The notes: generated by a model from the sequence alone, not told the origin. DNA of 64,000 bases from Edaphobacter aggregans DSM 19364 (GCF_000745965.1 NZ_JQKI01000018.1:64345-128344), one strand, 5' to 3'; positions 17,664 through 28,271 are shown, numbered from the stretch's first letter. Numbers and translations: made by a program.

Positions 17664-20600
17664 TTAGAAGAACAGCTTCGCCGTGAACTGCATCTGGCGA
17701 GGACCATAGAGCGTGCTCGAGGTTGAGCTGATATTTCCTAGCGAAGTTGGGCCCGTGAACGGGATGATGGAGGTTGTGCCACCGTACTGGTACGCCGTTG
17801 TGTAGTACCCGAGAGCCTGCTTACGGTTGACCAGGTTGAAGGCTTCGGCAAAGATCTGGAACTTGATGCCCTCACGGATGGTGAAATCGCGGGAGACGCG
17901 AGCGTCGATGTTGCGAACGCCGTTCGATGGGAACGAGTTGCGCTTGAACATCGGAGCACGGCCATTGGCAGGCGACGGGCTGTTGCCCACCGAACCGCCG
18001 GTTACGCCGCCCTCGATTCCGCCGGAGGCATTGCCGGTCATGTTTGCGGTGAGCGGGAGGCCAGAGGCCTCGGTTGCTGTCCCGGAGAGGGACCAGCCGT
18101 TGACGGCGTAGCGCGCGAGCATGTTGGAGAGCGCGACCCTCGGAGACCAGACGATGCTGCCGACGAACCGGCTGCGCATATCGAGGTCCGAACGACTCCA
18201 TTCCGAGAGCGTGCCAGGGTTCTTGAGGTTGTAGGGATCGAGGATAGTGTCGGTTCCGTTGAAGGTGCCGAACTGGCCGGGGACCTGGCTCATGTCCATC
18301 GCCTTGGCCCAGGTGTAGTTGAGCAGAAGCTCGACCTGGTGGCTGAAGGGCTTGCGGATCGTGAATGCCCCCGAGTGATACCACGAGTTTACCCCGCTAA
18401 AGCCGACCAGAATACCGCCATCGTTGGGCGACGGACGCTGAAGGGTGTTGGAGTAGAACGGCACAGTGATGTTGCCGGTGGATCCGCTGGGCGTGGTGTA
18501 GGTGTAGGTACGGGTCAGGTTCGTGCGTGGCAGGTTTGCATCAATGAAGTAGGGCAGGCGCATGCCACGAGTGCCGACGTAGGCGATCGTCAGGCTGAAG
18601 TTTCCGGGCAGAGCCTGTTCGACGGCGAGGTCAAAGGAGTGGGTATAGGGGTTGGAGAAGCTGGGGTCCTGTCCGCGGAAGGAGAGTTTCTGGAGACCGG
18701 CCGATCCGTTGACGGTAGGAGCAGGCGCACCCGCGAAAGGGGCTGCCAGCGGAAGGCCTGGAGGCGTGAAGAGAACGCCGATGTTTCTGGGAGCTCCGGC
18801 CGCATAGGTATAGGAAGTTGGAACGGTGGAAGAGCCGGTCGACTGCGTGACACTGAGCGAGTAGGCCTGCTGGTAGACGCCATTTTCAACACGGGTGGCG
18901 TAGAAGGTCGAGTTTGACGTCAGTCCGTAGAAGGTTCCATAACCGCCGCGGAACACGGTGCCCTTATAAGGCGACCAGGCAAAACCAATACGCGGCTGAA
19001 TCATCTTCAGGTTGTTCTTGATGGTCCTCGTGTAGTAGTTGCCTAGCGGAGAAGCCGCGCCGTTGAAGCTGGTCGTGTAAGGGCGCGGAGGCTGGGGCGT
19101 GAGCTGCACATCGTAGCGGACGCCCAGGTTCATCGTGAGGTCCTGCGAGATCTTCCACGAGTCTTCTAGGAACCCGGCGAAGTTCTTGCTCCAGAAGTCG
19201 TCGGCGCCAATGTGAGTGATGGGGTCGTTGACCTGCTGGAAGCTCGTCCAGTGCTGTCCGCCATTGACGCCATACAGGTCCTGCACCCAGTTCTGGAAGG
19301 CGCCGAGCGTGGCGTTGGCAACGGTGGGATGGGCAGGATTGGGATTGGTTGCCGAGGGAGCGACGCAGGGGAAGATTCCCTGATCCGCGGGGTTAGCGCA
19401 CTGTGCATTGAGCGAGGCATAGGAGTAGACGCCGCCGCCCTGGAAGAGATTGGCAAGGTACTCATGGACCAGGTTGACGTCGATGCCCGCCTTGATAATG
19501 TGCCGCCCCATGGCCTTGGAAAGCGTGTCGGCCAGCTGCCAGCGGTGCTCATCCGGGAAAGCCAGGCGCGGCAGAGCGTTGGGCATGCCGTAGCCCTGCA
19601 GCCCGGAGATCGTCACCGAAGGTCCAGGAGCGTTGGCCGACGTAACCTCAAGATCGCGTCCCCACTGGAAGCGGGCGGCATTGGTCAGGGAGCTCGAGAT
19701 CACCGACTCCCAGTTGACGATCAGGTAGCGCTCATGGAAGTCCGCGCGTCCATTCGTGCTGGCCGAGGAGTTGGTGGCGGTTGCGGAGGTGGTATAGCCG
19801 TTCGGCAGCTTGTAGTTCTGGAAGAGGAACTCTGCGCTGATGTGGTTGTTGCCGTTGAGCTGATAATCGACGCGAGGAAATAGAATGTCCTGCTTGAGGA
19901 CGCGGGGCGCCGGGCCCGAGAGTCCGTTGATATACGCCTTGGCAGTGGCGCACTGGTCCGCGCTGATCGGCGAAGGGCAGGTGTACGCGTTGACGGTAGC
20001 CGGAGTCACGCCGCTCGAGTAGAGCAGCGGAGCGACGCGACGGAAGCCATCGTAGGTGAAGAAGTAAAAGAGCTTGTCTTTGATGATGGGACCGCCCACC
20101 GAACCACCGAACTGCTGCTGCTGGCGTATGGCCGGTTGCAGCAGGGCAGGATTCGCTCCTGGCTGACGCCCCTGGTACTTCGTGAGGGGGTCGAGCGCAT
20201 TCAGCGAGGGATAACGCAGGTAGTAGAAGAGGTCGCCATGGATGGCATTAGTGCCGTTCTTGGAGATCGCGTTGATCTGTCCGCCGGCGGCCTGGCCGAA
20301 TTCGGCTGAGTAACCCGATGCCGAGGACTCGAACTCCTTGATGGAATCCTGCGAAAAGACGTAGGGAGCACCGATAGCGCGGCCGCGAGCCTCGGAGAAG
20401 AAGGCTTGCTGGTTGTTGGCGCCGTCGATCAGGTTCGTGTTGTACATGCCCGAGATGCCACGGTAGGAGATCAGGCCGGAGTTGCCGTCAGGGACCACGT
20501 TGGTGGTGAGCAGCACAAAGTTATCGTAGCGACGGCCGTTGACCGGCAGGTTCGAGACCATCTGCTGGTCGATCGTCTGCGAGACCTGGGTCTTTTCCGT

Positions 20601-20996
20601 GTCGATCAGGGGAGAGACATCGGTGACGGTAACCTCAGTGGTGGCTGAGGCAGCGGGCAGCGCGACATCGACAGAGAGCACCTGGCCGACGGTGAGGATC
20701 AGGTTTTTGCGGTCGACCTTACCAAAACCAGCGCCGGAGGCGATGACCTCGTAATGGCCGGGCTGCAGGAAGGTGGAACTGAACCCACCCGAGTCGTTGC
20801 TGCTCAGCGCACGCGTCGCACCGGTGTCGGTATTGATGACGGTGACCGAGGCGTTCGGCACGACGGCGCCGGAGGCGTCGGTAATCGTACCGGAGATGGT
20901 TCCGGTTGCCGCGGTCTGTGCGGGCGCGGAGATGGCCACGGAAGCGGCCAGCACAGCGGTTAGGAAGAGGCGTTTGGGTGAAGGGATGAGGCTCAT
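17664..20996 (-). CDS. TonB-dependent receptor with carboxypeptidase-regulatory N-terminal domain
   Basis: A 1110-residue outer-membrane protein of the acidobacterial Cna-B/CarboxypepD_reg-TonB type. Residues 1-26 are a signal peptide; 30-110 form the beta-sandwich (GTISGTITDASGAVVPNASVTV); a plug-like region follows (LPVNGRRYDNF, RGISGMYNTNLIDGANN, FGQAAGGQINAISKNGTN); the rest is a large barrel ending in Phe (AKLFF), the usual outer-membrane insertion signal. Such proteins are thought to take up oligosaccharides or bind polymers. It has its own promoter gap (20997-21223) and terminator. Substrate unknown. Confidence 0.9.
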   Translation of the reverse strand: MSLIPSPKRLFLTAVLAASVAISAPAQTAATGTISGTITDASGAVVPNASVTVINTDTGATRALSSNDSGGFSSTFLQPGHYEVIASGAGFGKVDRKNLILTVGQVLSVDVALPAASATTEVTVTDVSPLIDTEKTQVSQTIDQQMVSNLPVNGRRYDNFVLLTTNVVPDGNSGLISYRGISGMYNTNLIDGANNQQAFFSEARGRAIGAPYVFSQDSIKEFESSASGYSAEFGQAAGGQINAISKNGTNAIHGDLFYYLRYPSLNALDPLTKYQGRQPGANPALLQPAIRQQQQFGGSVGGPIIKDKLFYFFTYDGFRRVAPLLYSSGVTPATVNAYTCPSPISADQCATAKAYINGLSGPAPRVLKQDILFPRVDYQLNGNNHISAEFLFQNYKLPNGYTTSATATNSSASTNGRADFHERYLIVNWESVISSSLTNAARFQWGRDLEVTSANAPGPSVTISGLQGYGMPNALPRLAFPDEHRWQLADTLSKAMGRHIIKAGIDVNLVHEYLANLFQGGGVYSYASLNAQCANPADQGIFPCVAPSATNPNPAHPTVANATLGAFQNWVQDLYGVNGGQHWTSFQQVNDPITHIGADDFWSKNFAGFLEDSWKISQDLTMNLGVRYDVQLTPQPPRPYTTSFNGAASPLGNYYTRTIKNNLKMIQPRIGFAWSPYKGTVFRGGYGTFYGLTSNSTFYATRVENGVYQQAYSLSVTQSTGSSTVPTSYTYAAGAPRNIGVLFTPPGLPLAAPFAGAPAPTVNGSAGLQKLSFRGQDPSFSNPYTHSFDLAVEQALPGNFSLTIAYVGTRGMRLPYFIDANLPRTNLTRTYTYTTPSGSTGNITVPFYSNTLQRPSPNDGGILVGFSGVNSWYHSGAFTIRKPFSHQVELLLNYTWAKAMDMSQVPGQFGTFNGTDTILDPYNLKNPGTLSEWSRSDLDMRSRFVGSIVWSPRVALSNMLARYAVNGWSLSGTATEASGLPLTANMTGNASGGIEGGVTGGSVGNSPSPANGRAPMFKRNSFPSNGVRNIDARVSRDFTIREGIKFQIFAEAFNLVNRKQALGYYTTAYQYGGTTSIIPFTGPTSLGNISSTSSTLYGPRQMQFTAKLFF

Positions 20997-21223
20997 CTAT
21001 TCCTGGCTCCTGAAAGAACGACACCGGTAAATAGGGTGTGCGAAATGGGTGTTGAACCGGTGTACTCCGGTTGTGCTGTCTGCCGGACCTGGTTCAGATA
21101 CCGCTCAAAATTGAAAATTAGTAATACTTCTACGGTCGGTCTAAATGGCGGCGCTGTCAAGATGAGATATGTCAAAGTCTCGCAAAATGCTGCGGTTGAC
21201 ACCTCGCGACGACGTTTGAGTCT

Positions 21224-21637
21224 TTAGTGAAGCGTATCGGGAATCACAGCGTACTGAATGAGAATCTCGAAGGGCACGATGGCGAGCGTGGCCTCGTGGG
21301 TAGCTTCGAGCACGACGGGGCAGCCGGCGCCGGCCTGCTGCACCTGGAACCAGCGCGCGGCGCAGACACACCAGCGGTCGCCGGGCTTGAGGCCCGCGAA
21401 GCCGAACTGCGGCATCGGAGTGGAAAGGTCGTTCCCCAATTGCTTGGAGACGCGCAGAAACTCCTCGTTGACGATGCAACAGATGGTGTGGACGCCAAAA
21501 TCGTCGGGGCCGGTCTCGCAGCAGCCGGTGCGGTAGAAACCGGTCATGGGTTCGCAGCCGCAGACCTCGAGCGGCTGGCCGAGGACGTTTCTGCCTCGGG
21601 CTTTAACAGGTTCCTTGATAGGTTCAGTGCTTGGCAT
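21224..21637 (-). CDS. DUF2237 family protein
   Basis: A 137-residue small protein matching the DUF2237 pattern: N-V-L-G-x-P-L-E-x-C, then MTGFYRTGCCETGPDDFGVHTICCIVNEEFL, and a central GLKPGDRWCVCAARW block followed by P-x-V-V-L-E-A-T-H-E. It is cysteine-rich, with pairs CC, CC and CxC that could bind metal. Cytoplasmic, function unknown in all organisms where it occurs. Confidence 0.88.
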   Translation of the reverse strand: MPSTEPIKEPVKARGRNVLGQPLEVCGCEPMTGFYRTGCCETGPDDFGVHTICCIVNEEFLRVSKQLGNDLSTPMPQFGFAGLKPGDRWCVCAARWFQVQQAGAGCPVVLEATHEATLAIVPFEILIQYAVIPDTLH

Positions 21638-21688
21638 CGGGCCGACTCGTCATCTCTTGCATTGGGTTTGCTTGATTCTCTTGCACGG

Positions 21689-21793
21689 ATGAATAAGTAT
21701 CCCACTTTTACGAAGAGCCCGCGAGGAGGAGAACCCATGGAATCGCATCCGGGTGACGGAGTGTTCGCGGCGGTACGGTACGCCAATCCCTGA
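21689..21793 (+). CDS. Possible microprotein (34 residues, or 18 from internal start)
   Basis: A short frame from ATG 21689 to TGA 21793. An internal ATG at 21737 follows a strong GAGGAGGAGAACCC ribosome site and would give an 18-residue peptide (MESHPGDGVFAAVRYANP). It lies in the spacer before the Gfo/Idh gene and could be a leader peptide. There is no comparative support from one genome. Confidence 0.25.
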   Translation: MNKYPTFTKSPRGGEPMESHPGDGVFAAVRYANP

Positions 21794-21838
21794 ACGGGGG
21801 ATCGGCCATGTGCGGCCCGATTCGATAGGCTATGGAGA

Positions 21839-22957
21839 ATGACTGATTTGAGGAAGCTGCGGATTGGGATTGTAGGCTGCGGAAAGATCGCCGACGGACA
21901 TGCCGAGGTTGTGAAGCATCTTGCGGGGGCAGAGCTTGCGGCGGTGTGCGACCGCGAACCGCTGCTGGCAGAACAGCTCGCCGTTCGCTACGGCGTGCCG
22001 GCCTGGTATGGCGACACGGGCGAGATGCTGGCGCGCGAGCGGCTGGACGTCGTGCACATCACGACTCCTCCGGGAGTGCATCTCGCGCTAACGCGGCAGT
22101 GCGTTGTAGCGGGAGCGCATGTGTTTCTCGAAAAGCCGCTGGCGCTGACTGCACCTGAAGCAAAGCAGCTGATTGATACCGTGGTTGCAGGCGGGCGGCA
22201 GATGACGATCAACTACTGGCCCAACTTCGATCCGCCTGCGATCCAGTTCAGAAAGATGCTGGCCGAGGGCGTGGTGGGAGAGCCGGTGCACGTGGAGGCG
22301 TTCATCGGATACGATCTCGCGGGAGCCTACGGGCAGGCGCTGATGAGCGATGCCGGGCACTGGGTGCATCGCCTTCCGGGCAAGCTCTTCCAGAACATGA
22401 TGGACCACATCGTCAATCGCATCGTTCCACTGCTTCCGGACGTGGAGCCGGAGGTGCACGCGTTCGCATTCAAGCGGCGCGAGGCGGTTCGCGGAGACGC
22501 GACTGACGCCATGCTCGATGAGCTGCGGATGTTTCTGCGCGGCGGCGGAGTCACGGCGTATGGGACCCTGTGCTCACATGCGCGCCCAGTGGCGAATACG
22601 TTGAAGGTGTATGGAACCAAAGCGACGGTCGAGGTGGACTTCAACAGTCGCACTGTGGTGACCGCGGCCTCGCAACGGTATCCGAGCGCGGTGGGACGAC
22701 TGGTGCCGCCGTTCCAGATGGCCGGACGCTACATGGCGGAGGCGAAGAAAAACGTAAATCAGTTTCGCCGCAGCGAGTTTCACTTCTTTGCCGGAATGTC
22801 GAAGCTGCTGGAGGAGTTCTATGCCGGCATTCGCAATAATGGAACGCCGCCGATTCCCTACACTGAGGTCCTGCGCGTGAACGAGGTGATGGATCGCGTT
22901 ATCGAACAGGTGTATCCGGCTGCGCACGCTTCCCTGCTGGCGGGAGGCGTGCGATGA
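21839..22957 (+). CDS. Gfo/Idh/MocA-family NAD(P)-dependent oxidoreductase
   Basis: A 372-residue dehydrogenase. The N-terminal Rossmann fold has GIVGCGKIADGH (about residues 10-21), and the EKPLALT dinucleotide-contact motif is near residue 100. The C-terminal half is the alpha+beta substrate domain. Members act on sugars or nucleotide sugars. Its stop overlaps the next start by 4 nt (ATGA), so it works with the downstream epimerase in the same pathway; the substrate is not known. Confidence 0.88.
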   Translation: MTDLRKLRIGIVGCGKIADGHAEVVKHLAGAELAAVCDREPLLAEQLAVRYGVPAWYGDTGEMLARERLDVVHITTPPGVHLALTRQCVVAGAHVFLEKPLALTAPEAKQLIDTVVAGGRQMTINYWPNFDPPAIQFRKMLAEGVVGEPVHVEAFIGYDLAGAYGQALMSDAGHWVHRLPGKLFQNMMDHIVNRIVPLLPDVEPEVHAFAFKRREAVRGDATDAMLDELRMFLRGGGVTAYGTLCSHARPVANTLKVYGTKATVEVDFNSRTVVTAASQRYPSAVGRLVPPFQMAGRYMAEAKKNVNQFRRSEFHFFAGMSKLLEEFYAGIRNNGTPPIPYTEVLRVNEVMDRVIEQVYPAAHASLLAGGVR

Positions 22958-23979
22958 AGATTCTTGTGACCGGGGCCGGCGGATTTCTCGGCAAAGCGAT
23001 TGTGGAACGTCTGCTCGCGCACGGCGAGATGGACCTGCGCTGCATGCTGCGCGACACCTCGAAGGCGCGCGGACTTCAGGAGATTGCGGCGCGGTATCCG
23101 GGTGCGCAGCTTGAGTTCATCACGGTGAACCTTCGGAACCTGGCCGAGATCGGCCCTGCCGTCGCCGGTTGCGAGATGGTGATCCACGCCGCTGCGGCGT
23201 TGAAGGGATCTCCCGCGGAGATGTTCATGGACTCGGTGGTGGCCTCGCGCAACCTATTGGAGGCGATCGTCAATGAGGTGCGGCCGATGCGCGTGGTGCT
23301 GGTCAGCTCCTTCGGTGCGATGGGCGTGGCGGAGCTGGAGCGCGGCGCGATGGTCGATGAGAGCGTTCCGCTTGAGCGGCATCCTGAGAAGCGCGATGTT
23401 TACTCGCACTCGAAGCTGCGGCAGGAGCAGCTCTTCTGGGAGTATCGCGACAAGTACGGCTTCGAACTGGTTGTGCTGCGGCCGGGCGTGATCTACGGAC
23501 CCGGCGGAGGACACTTCTCCAACCGCGTCGGACTGAGCCTCTTCGGCAGGTTTCTGCACCTGGGCGGGAAGAACCTGCTTCCCTTGACCTACGTGGACAA
23601 CTGCGCCGAGGCGATTGTGGTCGCCGCGCTGCACGAGGGAGCGGACGGACAGGTCTATAACGTAGTGGACGACGACCTGGTGACGTCGGCGCAGTATCTG
23701 TCGCTCTACAAGAAGAACGTAAAGCCTGTCCGATCGGTGCCTGTTCCCTACTTCGCGCTGATGTGGGGCTCGCGCATGGTGGAGCGCTACAGCGAGCGCT
23801 CGCGCGGACAGCTTCCGGCGATCTTCACTCCATACAAGACGCGCGCGATGTGGGGCGGCAACCAGTTCAGCAACGCGAAGCTGAAGAGCATCGGCTGGCG
23901 TCCGCTGATCTCGACGCGCGATGGCCTGGAGCGCGCGTTCGCAGCGTTTCGTGTTGAGCCAGAAAGGCGAAGTAGCTAG
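22954..23979 (+). CDS. NAD-dependent epimerase/dehydratase (extended SDR)
   Basis: A 341-residue extended short-chain dehydrogenase. [10 protein letters not shown] at residues 7-16 binds NAD; the catalytic YxxxK is YSHSK near residue 150; the [11 protein letters not shown] block follows. Acts on a nucleotide-sugar or a hydroxysteroid-like substrate. Translationally coupled to the Gfo/Idh gene. The last 4 nt overlap the end of the convergent aminotransferase gene. Confidence 0.88.
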   Translation: MKILVTGAGGFLGKAIVERLLAHGEMDLRCMLRDTSKARGLQEIAARYPGAQLEFITVNLRNLAEIGPAVAGCEMVIHAAAALKGSPAEMFMDSVVASRNLLEAIVNEVRPMRVVLVSSFGAMGVAELERGAMVDESVPLERHPEKRDVYSHSKLRQEQLFWEYRDKYGFELVVLRPGVIYGPGGGHFSNRVGLSLFGRFLHLGGKNLLPLTYVDNCAEAIVVAALHEGADGQVYNVVDDDLVTSAQYLSLYKKNVKPVRSVPVPYFALMWGSRMVERYSERSRGQLPAIFTPYKTRAMWGGNQFSNAKLKSIGWRPLISTRDGLERAFAAFRVEPERRSS

Positions 23980-25220
23980 AGGTTTTCGAGCACGCTCTGA
24001 ATGCGGTCGCACGCCCACAGCAGATCCTGCCGCTCAATGACCAGCGGAGGCGCGAGCCGGATGACGTTGTCGTGCGTCTCCTTGCAGAGCAGGCCTTCGC
24101 GCATAAGGGCTTCGCAGATGGGGCGTGCCGCGCCGTTGAGCTCGATGGCGACCCAGAGGCCCTTGCCGCGGATCTCGCGAATGTGCGGGCTGCGGACCTG
24201 GCGCAGCCGTTCCATCAGAAGCTGTCCGAGTTCGGCGGAACGCTCCGAGAGGCGCTCCTCGACGATGACGCGCAGCGAGGCGCGCGCGACCGCGCAGGCC
24301 ATCGGGTTGCCCCCGAAGGTGCTGCCGTGATCGCCAGGATGCAGAACGCCGATGACCTCGTGCGATGAGAGGACAGCGGAGACGGGATAGAAGCCGCCCG
24401 CGAGCGCTTTGCCGACGATGAGCACGTCCGGCTTTACTCCTTCGTGATCGCAGGCGAAGAGCTTGCCAGTGCGTCCGAGGCCGGACTGGATCTCGTCGGC
24501 CATGAAGAGGACGTTGTTCTCGCGGCAGATCGCAGCGGCCTCGCGCAGGAAGCCGTCCGGAGGAATGAGCACGCCGGCCTCGCCCTGGATGGGTTCGACG
24601 AGGAAGGCCGCGGTGTTCGGCGTGATCGCCGCGCGCAGAGCCGCGGCATCGCCGAAGGGAATGATCTTGAAACCCGAGAGATACGGACCGAAGCCCTCGC
24701 GGTACTGCTCCTCGGTGGAGAAGCTGATGATCGAGATGGTGCGGCCGTGGAAGTTGTTCGCGCAGACGATGATCTCGGCCTTGCCGTCAGGAATGCCTTT
24801 GACGGTGTAGCCCCACTTGCGGGCGAGCTTGAGCGCGGACTCGACAGCCTCGGTGCCGGAGTTCATCGGCAGCACCATCTCAAAGCCCGTCAGCTCGGTA
24901 AGCTCCTTGTAGAAGAGAGGAAGCTGATCGTTGCGAAAGGCGCGCGAGGTCAGCGTGACGCGCTGCGCCTGTTCGAGCATGGCGGCGAGGATGCGCGGGT
25001 GGCAGTGGCCCTGGTTGACCGCTGAGTAGGCGGCAAGCAAATCAAGGTAGCGCCGGCCTTCGACGTCGTAGACCCAGACGCCGGAGGCGCGCTCGACCAC
25101 GACGTTTAAAGGCTTGTAGTTGTGCGCGCCGTACCTGTCCTCAAGCGCGATGAGGCGCGAGGTGGTGTTGCCGTGAGAGAGATCGTCCGCTGTGTCGCTG
25201 TGCAGAAGTGGGCTTGCCAT
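23976..25220 (-). CDS. rocD: Ornithine--oxo-acid aminotransferase
   Basis: A 414-residue class-III PLP aminotransferase that converts ornithine and a 2-oxo acid into glutamate semialdehyde and an amino acid. Signatures: [75 protein letters not shown] and PLP lysine in [13 protein letters not shown]. The N-terminal segment and YGAHNY block are diagnostic of OAT rather than acetylornithine aminotransferase. Monocistronic or upstream of the acyltransferase; no arginase or proC nearby. Confidence 0.92.
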   Translation of the reverse strand: MASPLLHSDTADDLSHGNTTSRLIALEDRYGAHNYKPLNVVVERASGVWVYDVEGRRYLDLLAAYSAVNQGHCHPRILAAMLEQAQRVTLTSRAFRNDQLPLFYKELTELTGFEMVLPMNSGTEAVESALKLARKWGYTVKGIPDGKAEIIVCANNFHGRTISIISFSTEEQYREGFGPYLSGFKIIPFGDAAALRAAITPNTAAFLVEPIQGEAGVLIPPDGFLREAAAICRENNVLFMADEIQSGLGRTGKLFACDHEGVKPDVLIVGKALAGGFYPVSAVLSSHEVIGVLHPGDHGSTFGGNPMACAVARASLRVIVEERLSERSAELGQLLMERLRQVRSPHIREIRGKGLWVAIELNGAARPICEALMREGLLCKETHDNVIRLAPPLVIERQDLLWACDRIQSVLENL

Positions 25221-25271
25221 TTCGACCGCCTGAGCGTGATTCGAGAGCTTGGGATGCCTCTCTTCGCCCTA

Positions 25272-26417
25272 TTATTTCACGGCCTCTTCCAAGACCTTCG
25301 GCTCCACCGGCGCTCGTCCCATTCTCAGGAAGCGTTCTTCGTAGAAGCGTCTCGAGAGCCATGCCAGCAACACGGATAGTCCAGCGCAGAGAAAAAGGCG
25401 AGTCAGCGGCTGCCGCAGAGCGTGTTTCCACGATGCAGCAGGCAGGAGGCGGACCATGTCGTCATACCGCACGAAGATCATGACATGAATCAGATACAGC
25501 CCATAGCTGATATCTCCGAAGAAACGCAGGGGTGCCGCAAGACGGCCGGAGAAGAACGGGCTTCGCAGTCCAAGCAGCAGAAGAAGCACGCCGGTGAAGA
25601 TGATGTTCCACGGCACCGTCTGCAGGCTGTCTCCGACGAGATTGGTCCGGTGAGTGATCCCAAAGGGATAGCCGACCGCAAAGATCATCGCTCCGGCGAG
25701 GCAGAGGCCGAGCCCCGCTTTGATCCCGTTCGAGAGCGTGCCGTATCTGGACCTCGCAAAGATCGCCGCCAGCGCACCGATGGCGAGGTTGTCGGCGATC
25801 AGATAGGTGGCCGTGTGAACGTTGCCCAGCGGCAGAAGCGACGATGCGCTGAGCAAGCGAAGCAGGGGTTCAACAAGGCAGAGCGCAAGCGACAGAAACG
25901 CCAGCCCGCGCACACTGACCCGCGCAACGATCGCAGGCCAGATGAGGTAGAACTGCTCCTCCACCGACAGAGACCAGAAGGGACCGTAAGTGCCCAGATG
26001 AAAGTAGCGATACAGCCCTTCATAGTTCGCTAGAAACAAGAGGCAAAGCAGCGCCGACTTCAGCGTAAGCCACCGCACAAGCAGGAGCACGACCAGCATG
26101 GCGACGTAGGCGGGCAGGATGCGAAGAACGCGGCGAAGATAGAAACGCCGGTAGTAGTCCGGCCTTCCCTTCGTATCGATCAAAATGCCGGTGATCAGAA
26201 AGCCGGACAGGACGAAGAAGAGGTTGACGCCAAGCCAGCCTCCGACCGTCGCCTTTACCAGGACATTGAAGACGCGATTCGGCGAGCTGTCAATCGACCA
26301 GTACAGGCCGTGATAGAGCAGCACGGCGAGGATCGCGCAGCCGCGCAGAACGTCGAGCTCGGGCATATGCCTCTGAATCAGGCGATCTGCGCCGTGTTGC
26401 GTCATACGGTTGGTCAT
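25272..26417 (-). CDS. Acyltransferase 3 (OafA/YrhL-like) membrane protein
   Basis: A 381-residue protein with about ten transmembrane helices. The N-terminal ELDVLRGCAILAVLLYHG carries the catalytic His and Arg; the LFFVLSGFLITGIL helix and RRVLRILPAYVAMLV block are typical. Transfers acyl groups to sugars or lipids at the inner membrane. The ATG 26417 is chosen; an upstream TTG at 26504 only adds poorly conserved residues. Probably modifies an exopolysaccharide or lipid headgroup. Confidence 0.85.
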   Translation of the reverse strand: MTNRMTQHGADRLIQRHMPELDVLRGCAILAVLLYHGLYWSIDSSPNRVFNVLVKATVGGWLGVNLFFVLSGFLITGILIDTKGRPDYYRRFYLRRVLRILPAYVAMLVVLLLVRWLTLKSALLCLLFLANYEGLYRYFHLGTYGPFWSLSVEEQFYLIWPAIVARVSVRGLAFLSLALCLVEPLLRLLSASSLLPLGNVHTATYLIADNLAIGALAAIFARSRYGTLSNGIKAGLGLCLAGAMIFAVGYPFGITHRTNLVGDSLQTVPWNIIFTGVLLLLLGLRSPFFSGRLAAPLRFFGDISYGLYLIHVMIFVRYDDMVRLLPAASWKHALRQPLTRLFLCAGLSVLLAWLSRRFYEERFLRMGRAPVEPKVLEEAVK

Positions 26418-26540
26418 CAACAATCGCTGGAGGTCCTGAGACAGTGATACTCGATGCGGCGCAGCTGCGGCATATCGTTTAGCGTGGGTGAGACAGGAAG
26501 ACAACAGCGGCGTCTGCGCGCGAAGCTTGTCTCCGTCACC

Positions 26541-28178
26541 TCACTTCGCGGCAAGAGCAAGCTGCTGCTGATACTCCTCGTAGGGTCCCTTGTGGTCGGT
26601 GATTCGGAAGTCGTTTGGGCCGCCCTCGAAGTTCCAGATGCGCGTGCCGGCCTCTTCGATCAGGTCCTGGTCGTGAGTGACGAGGAAGACGGTTCCCTCG
26701 TACTTCTGCAGCGCCTGGTTGAGCGCATTGATGCTCTCGAGATCGAGGTGGTTCGTCGGCTCGTCGAGTACAAGCACGTTGGGCTTCTGCAGCATCAGCT
26801 TGCAGAAGAGCAGGCGCGCGGCCTCGCCTCCTGAGAGCGCGTCGGTCTTCTTCATGCCCTCCTCGCCGCGGAAGAGCATCTGGCCGAGGATGCCGCGAAT
26901 GTCTTCCTTGGTGGCCTGCGGATCAAACTGATGCAGCCAGTCGGCGGCAGTCATACCGAGCTGAATGGAGCCCTTGTGATCCTGCGCGAAGTACCCGATC
27001 TGCGCCTCGTGCCCCCACTTGACGGTGCCGGAGTCGATGGCCGACGACTCGGACTCATCGAGCCCGGCGTTGGCCAGCAGCGCCTTGAGCATCGTCGTCT
27101 TGCCCTGTCCGTTGCGACCGATCAGCACGACCTTGTCGCCCCGCATGACGGCAGCAGAAAAGTTCCTGATGACGTGCTCGGTCTTGCCATCGGGCTGCGT
27201 GTACGACTTGTTGATGCCCTCGACCTCGAGCAGGTGCTTGCCCGAGGGACGCAGCATGTCGAAGCGGATGTATGGGCGCTGGATGTTCGAGCGCGCGAGT
27301 TCGGTCGTGGCCAGGCGCTCAACCTCCTTCTTGCGCGAGTTGACCTGCGAGCTGCGCGTACCGGCAGAGAAGCGCGCGATGAAGTCGTTGAGCTGGGCGA
27401 TCTTCTTCTCGCGCTGCTCGTTCTGACTCTCGATGCGCGCGCGAACCTGCGTCTTCTGCAGCACCATGTCGTCGTAGCCACCGGTGTAGGTGATGATCGT
27501 CTCGTAATCGATGTCGGCGATGTGCGTGCAGACCGAGTTGAGGAAGTGGCGGTCGTGCGAGATGGTGATGACCGTGCCGTTGTAGCGGTTGAGGAAGTTC
27601 TCGAGCCAGTGGATCGAATCAAGGTCGAGGTAGTTCGTCGGCTCGTCGAGCAGCAGCGCTTCGGGGTTACCGAAGAGAGCCTGGGCGAGCAGCACGCGCA
27701 CCTTCTGGCCGCCCTGCAGCTCGCTCATCTTGCGCTCGTGCACCTCGTCGGGGATGTCGAGCCCCTGCAGCAGCACGGCGGCGTTGGACTCCGCCTCGTA
27801 GCCGTCCTCATCGCCGACGATGCCCTCGAGCTCGCCGAGGCGCGATCCATCCTCGTCGGTCAGCTCGGGCTTCTCGTAGATACGCTCGCGCTCCTCAAGC
27901 GCCGCCCACAGGCCCTTGTTGCCCATGATGACGGTGTCGATGACGCGGTAGGCGTCGAACTCATACTGGTTCTGCTTGAGGACGCCGATCTTCTTCGGGC
28001 GGACGACCGAGCCCTTCTGGGCGTCGATCTCGCCAGTGAGCACCTTCATGAAGGTGGATTTGCCGGCGCCATTCGGCCCGGTGAGGCCGTAGCGGCGGCC
28101 TGTAGTGAAGGTGACCGAAACATCCTCAAAGAGGAGCTTCGAGCCGTAACGCATGGTGACATTGGAGACTGAGATCAT
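26541..28178 (-). CDS. ABC-F family ATP-binding protein (YbiT/Uup-like)
   Basis: A 545-residue cytoplasmic protein with two ABC domains in tandem and no membrane domain. Walker A motifs are GPNGAGKS (near residue 35) and GRNGQGKT (near 357); signature LQGGQKVR and LSGGEAAR; Walker B LLLDEPTNYLDLDS and VLDEPTNHLDLES. A charged linker with basic residues joins them. ABC-F proteins act on the ribosomal E site. Closest in layout to YbiT; the subfamily was not checked. Confidence 0.92.
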   Translation of the reverse strand: MISVSNVTMRYGSKLLFEDVSVTFTTGRRYGLTGPNGAGKSTFMKVLTGEIDAQKGSVVRPKKIGVLKQNQYEFDAYRVIDTVIMGNKGLWAALEERERIYEKPELTDEDGSRLGELEGIVGDEDGYEAESNAAVLLQGLDIPDEVHERKMSELQGGQKVRVLLAQALFGNPEALLLDEPTNYLDLDSIHWLENFLNRYNGTVITISHDRHFLNSVCTHIADIDYETIITYTGGYDDMVLQKTQVRARIESQNEQREKKIAQLNDFIARFSAGTRSSQVNSRKKEVERLATTELARSNIQRPYIRFDMLRPSGKHLLEVEGINKSYTQPDGKTEHVIRNFSAAVMRGDKVVLIGRNGQGKTTMLKALLANAGLDESESSAIDSGTVKWGHEAQIGYFAQDHKGSIQLGMTAADWLHQFDPQATKEDIRGILGQMLFRGEEGMKKTDALSGGEAARLLFCKLMLQKPNVLVLDEPTNHLDLESINALNQALQKYEGTVFLVTHDQDLIEEAGTRIWNFEGGPNDFRITDHKGPYEEYQQQLALAAK

Positions 28179-28271
28179 GGGATTCCTTTTATTTTACAGG
28201 GATTCGCGCATCCCTATGGCTTGAATGACAGCCTGCATCCAGGTTTACGTCGCGCGACGGCAGAGCGCGCG

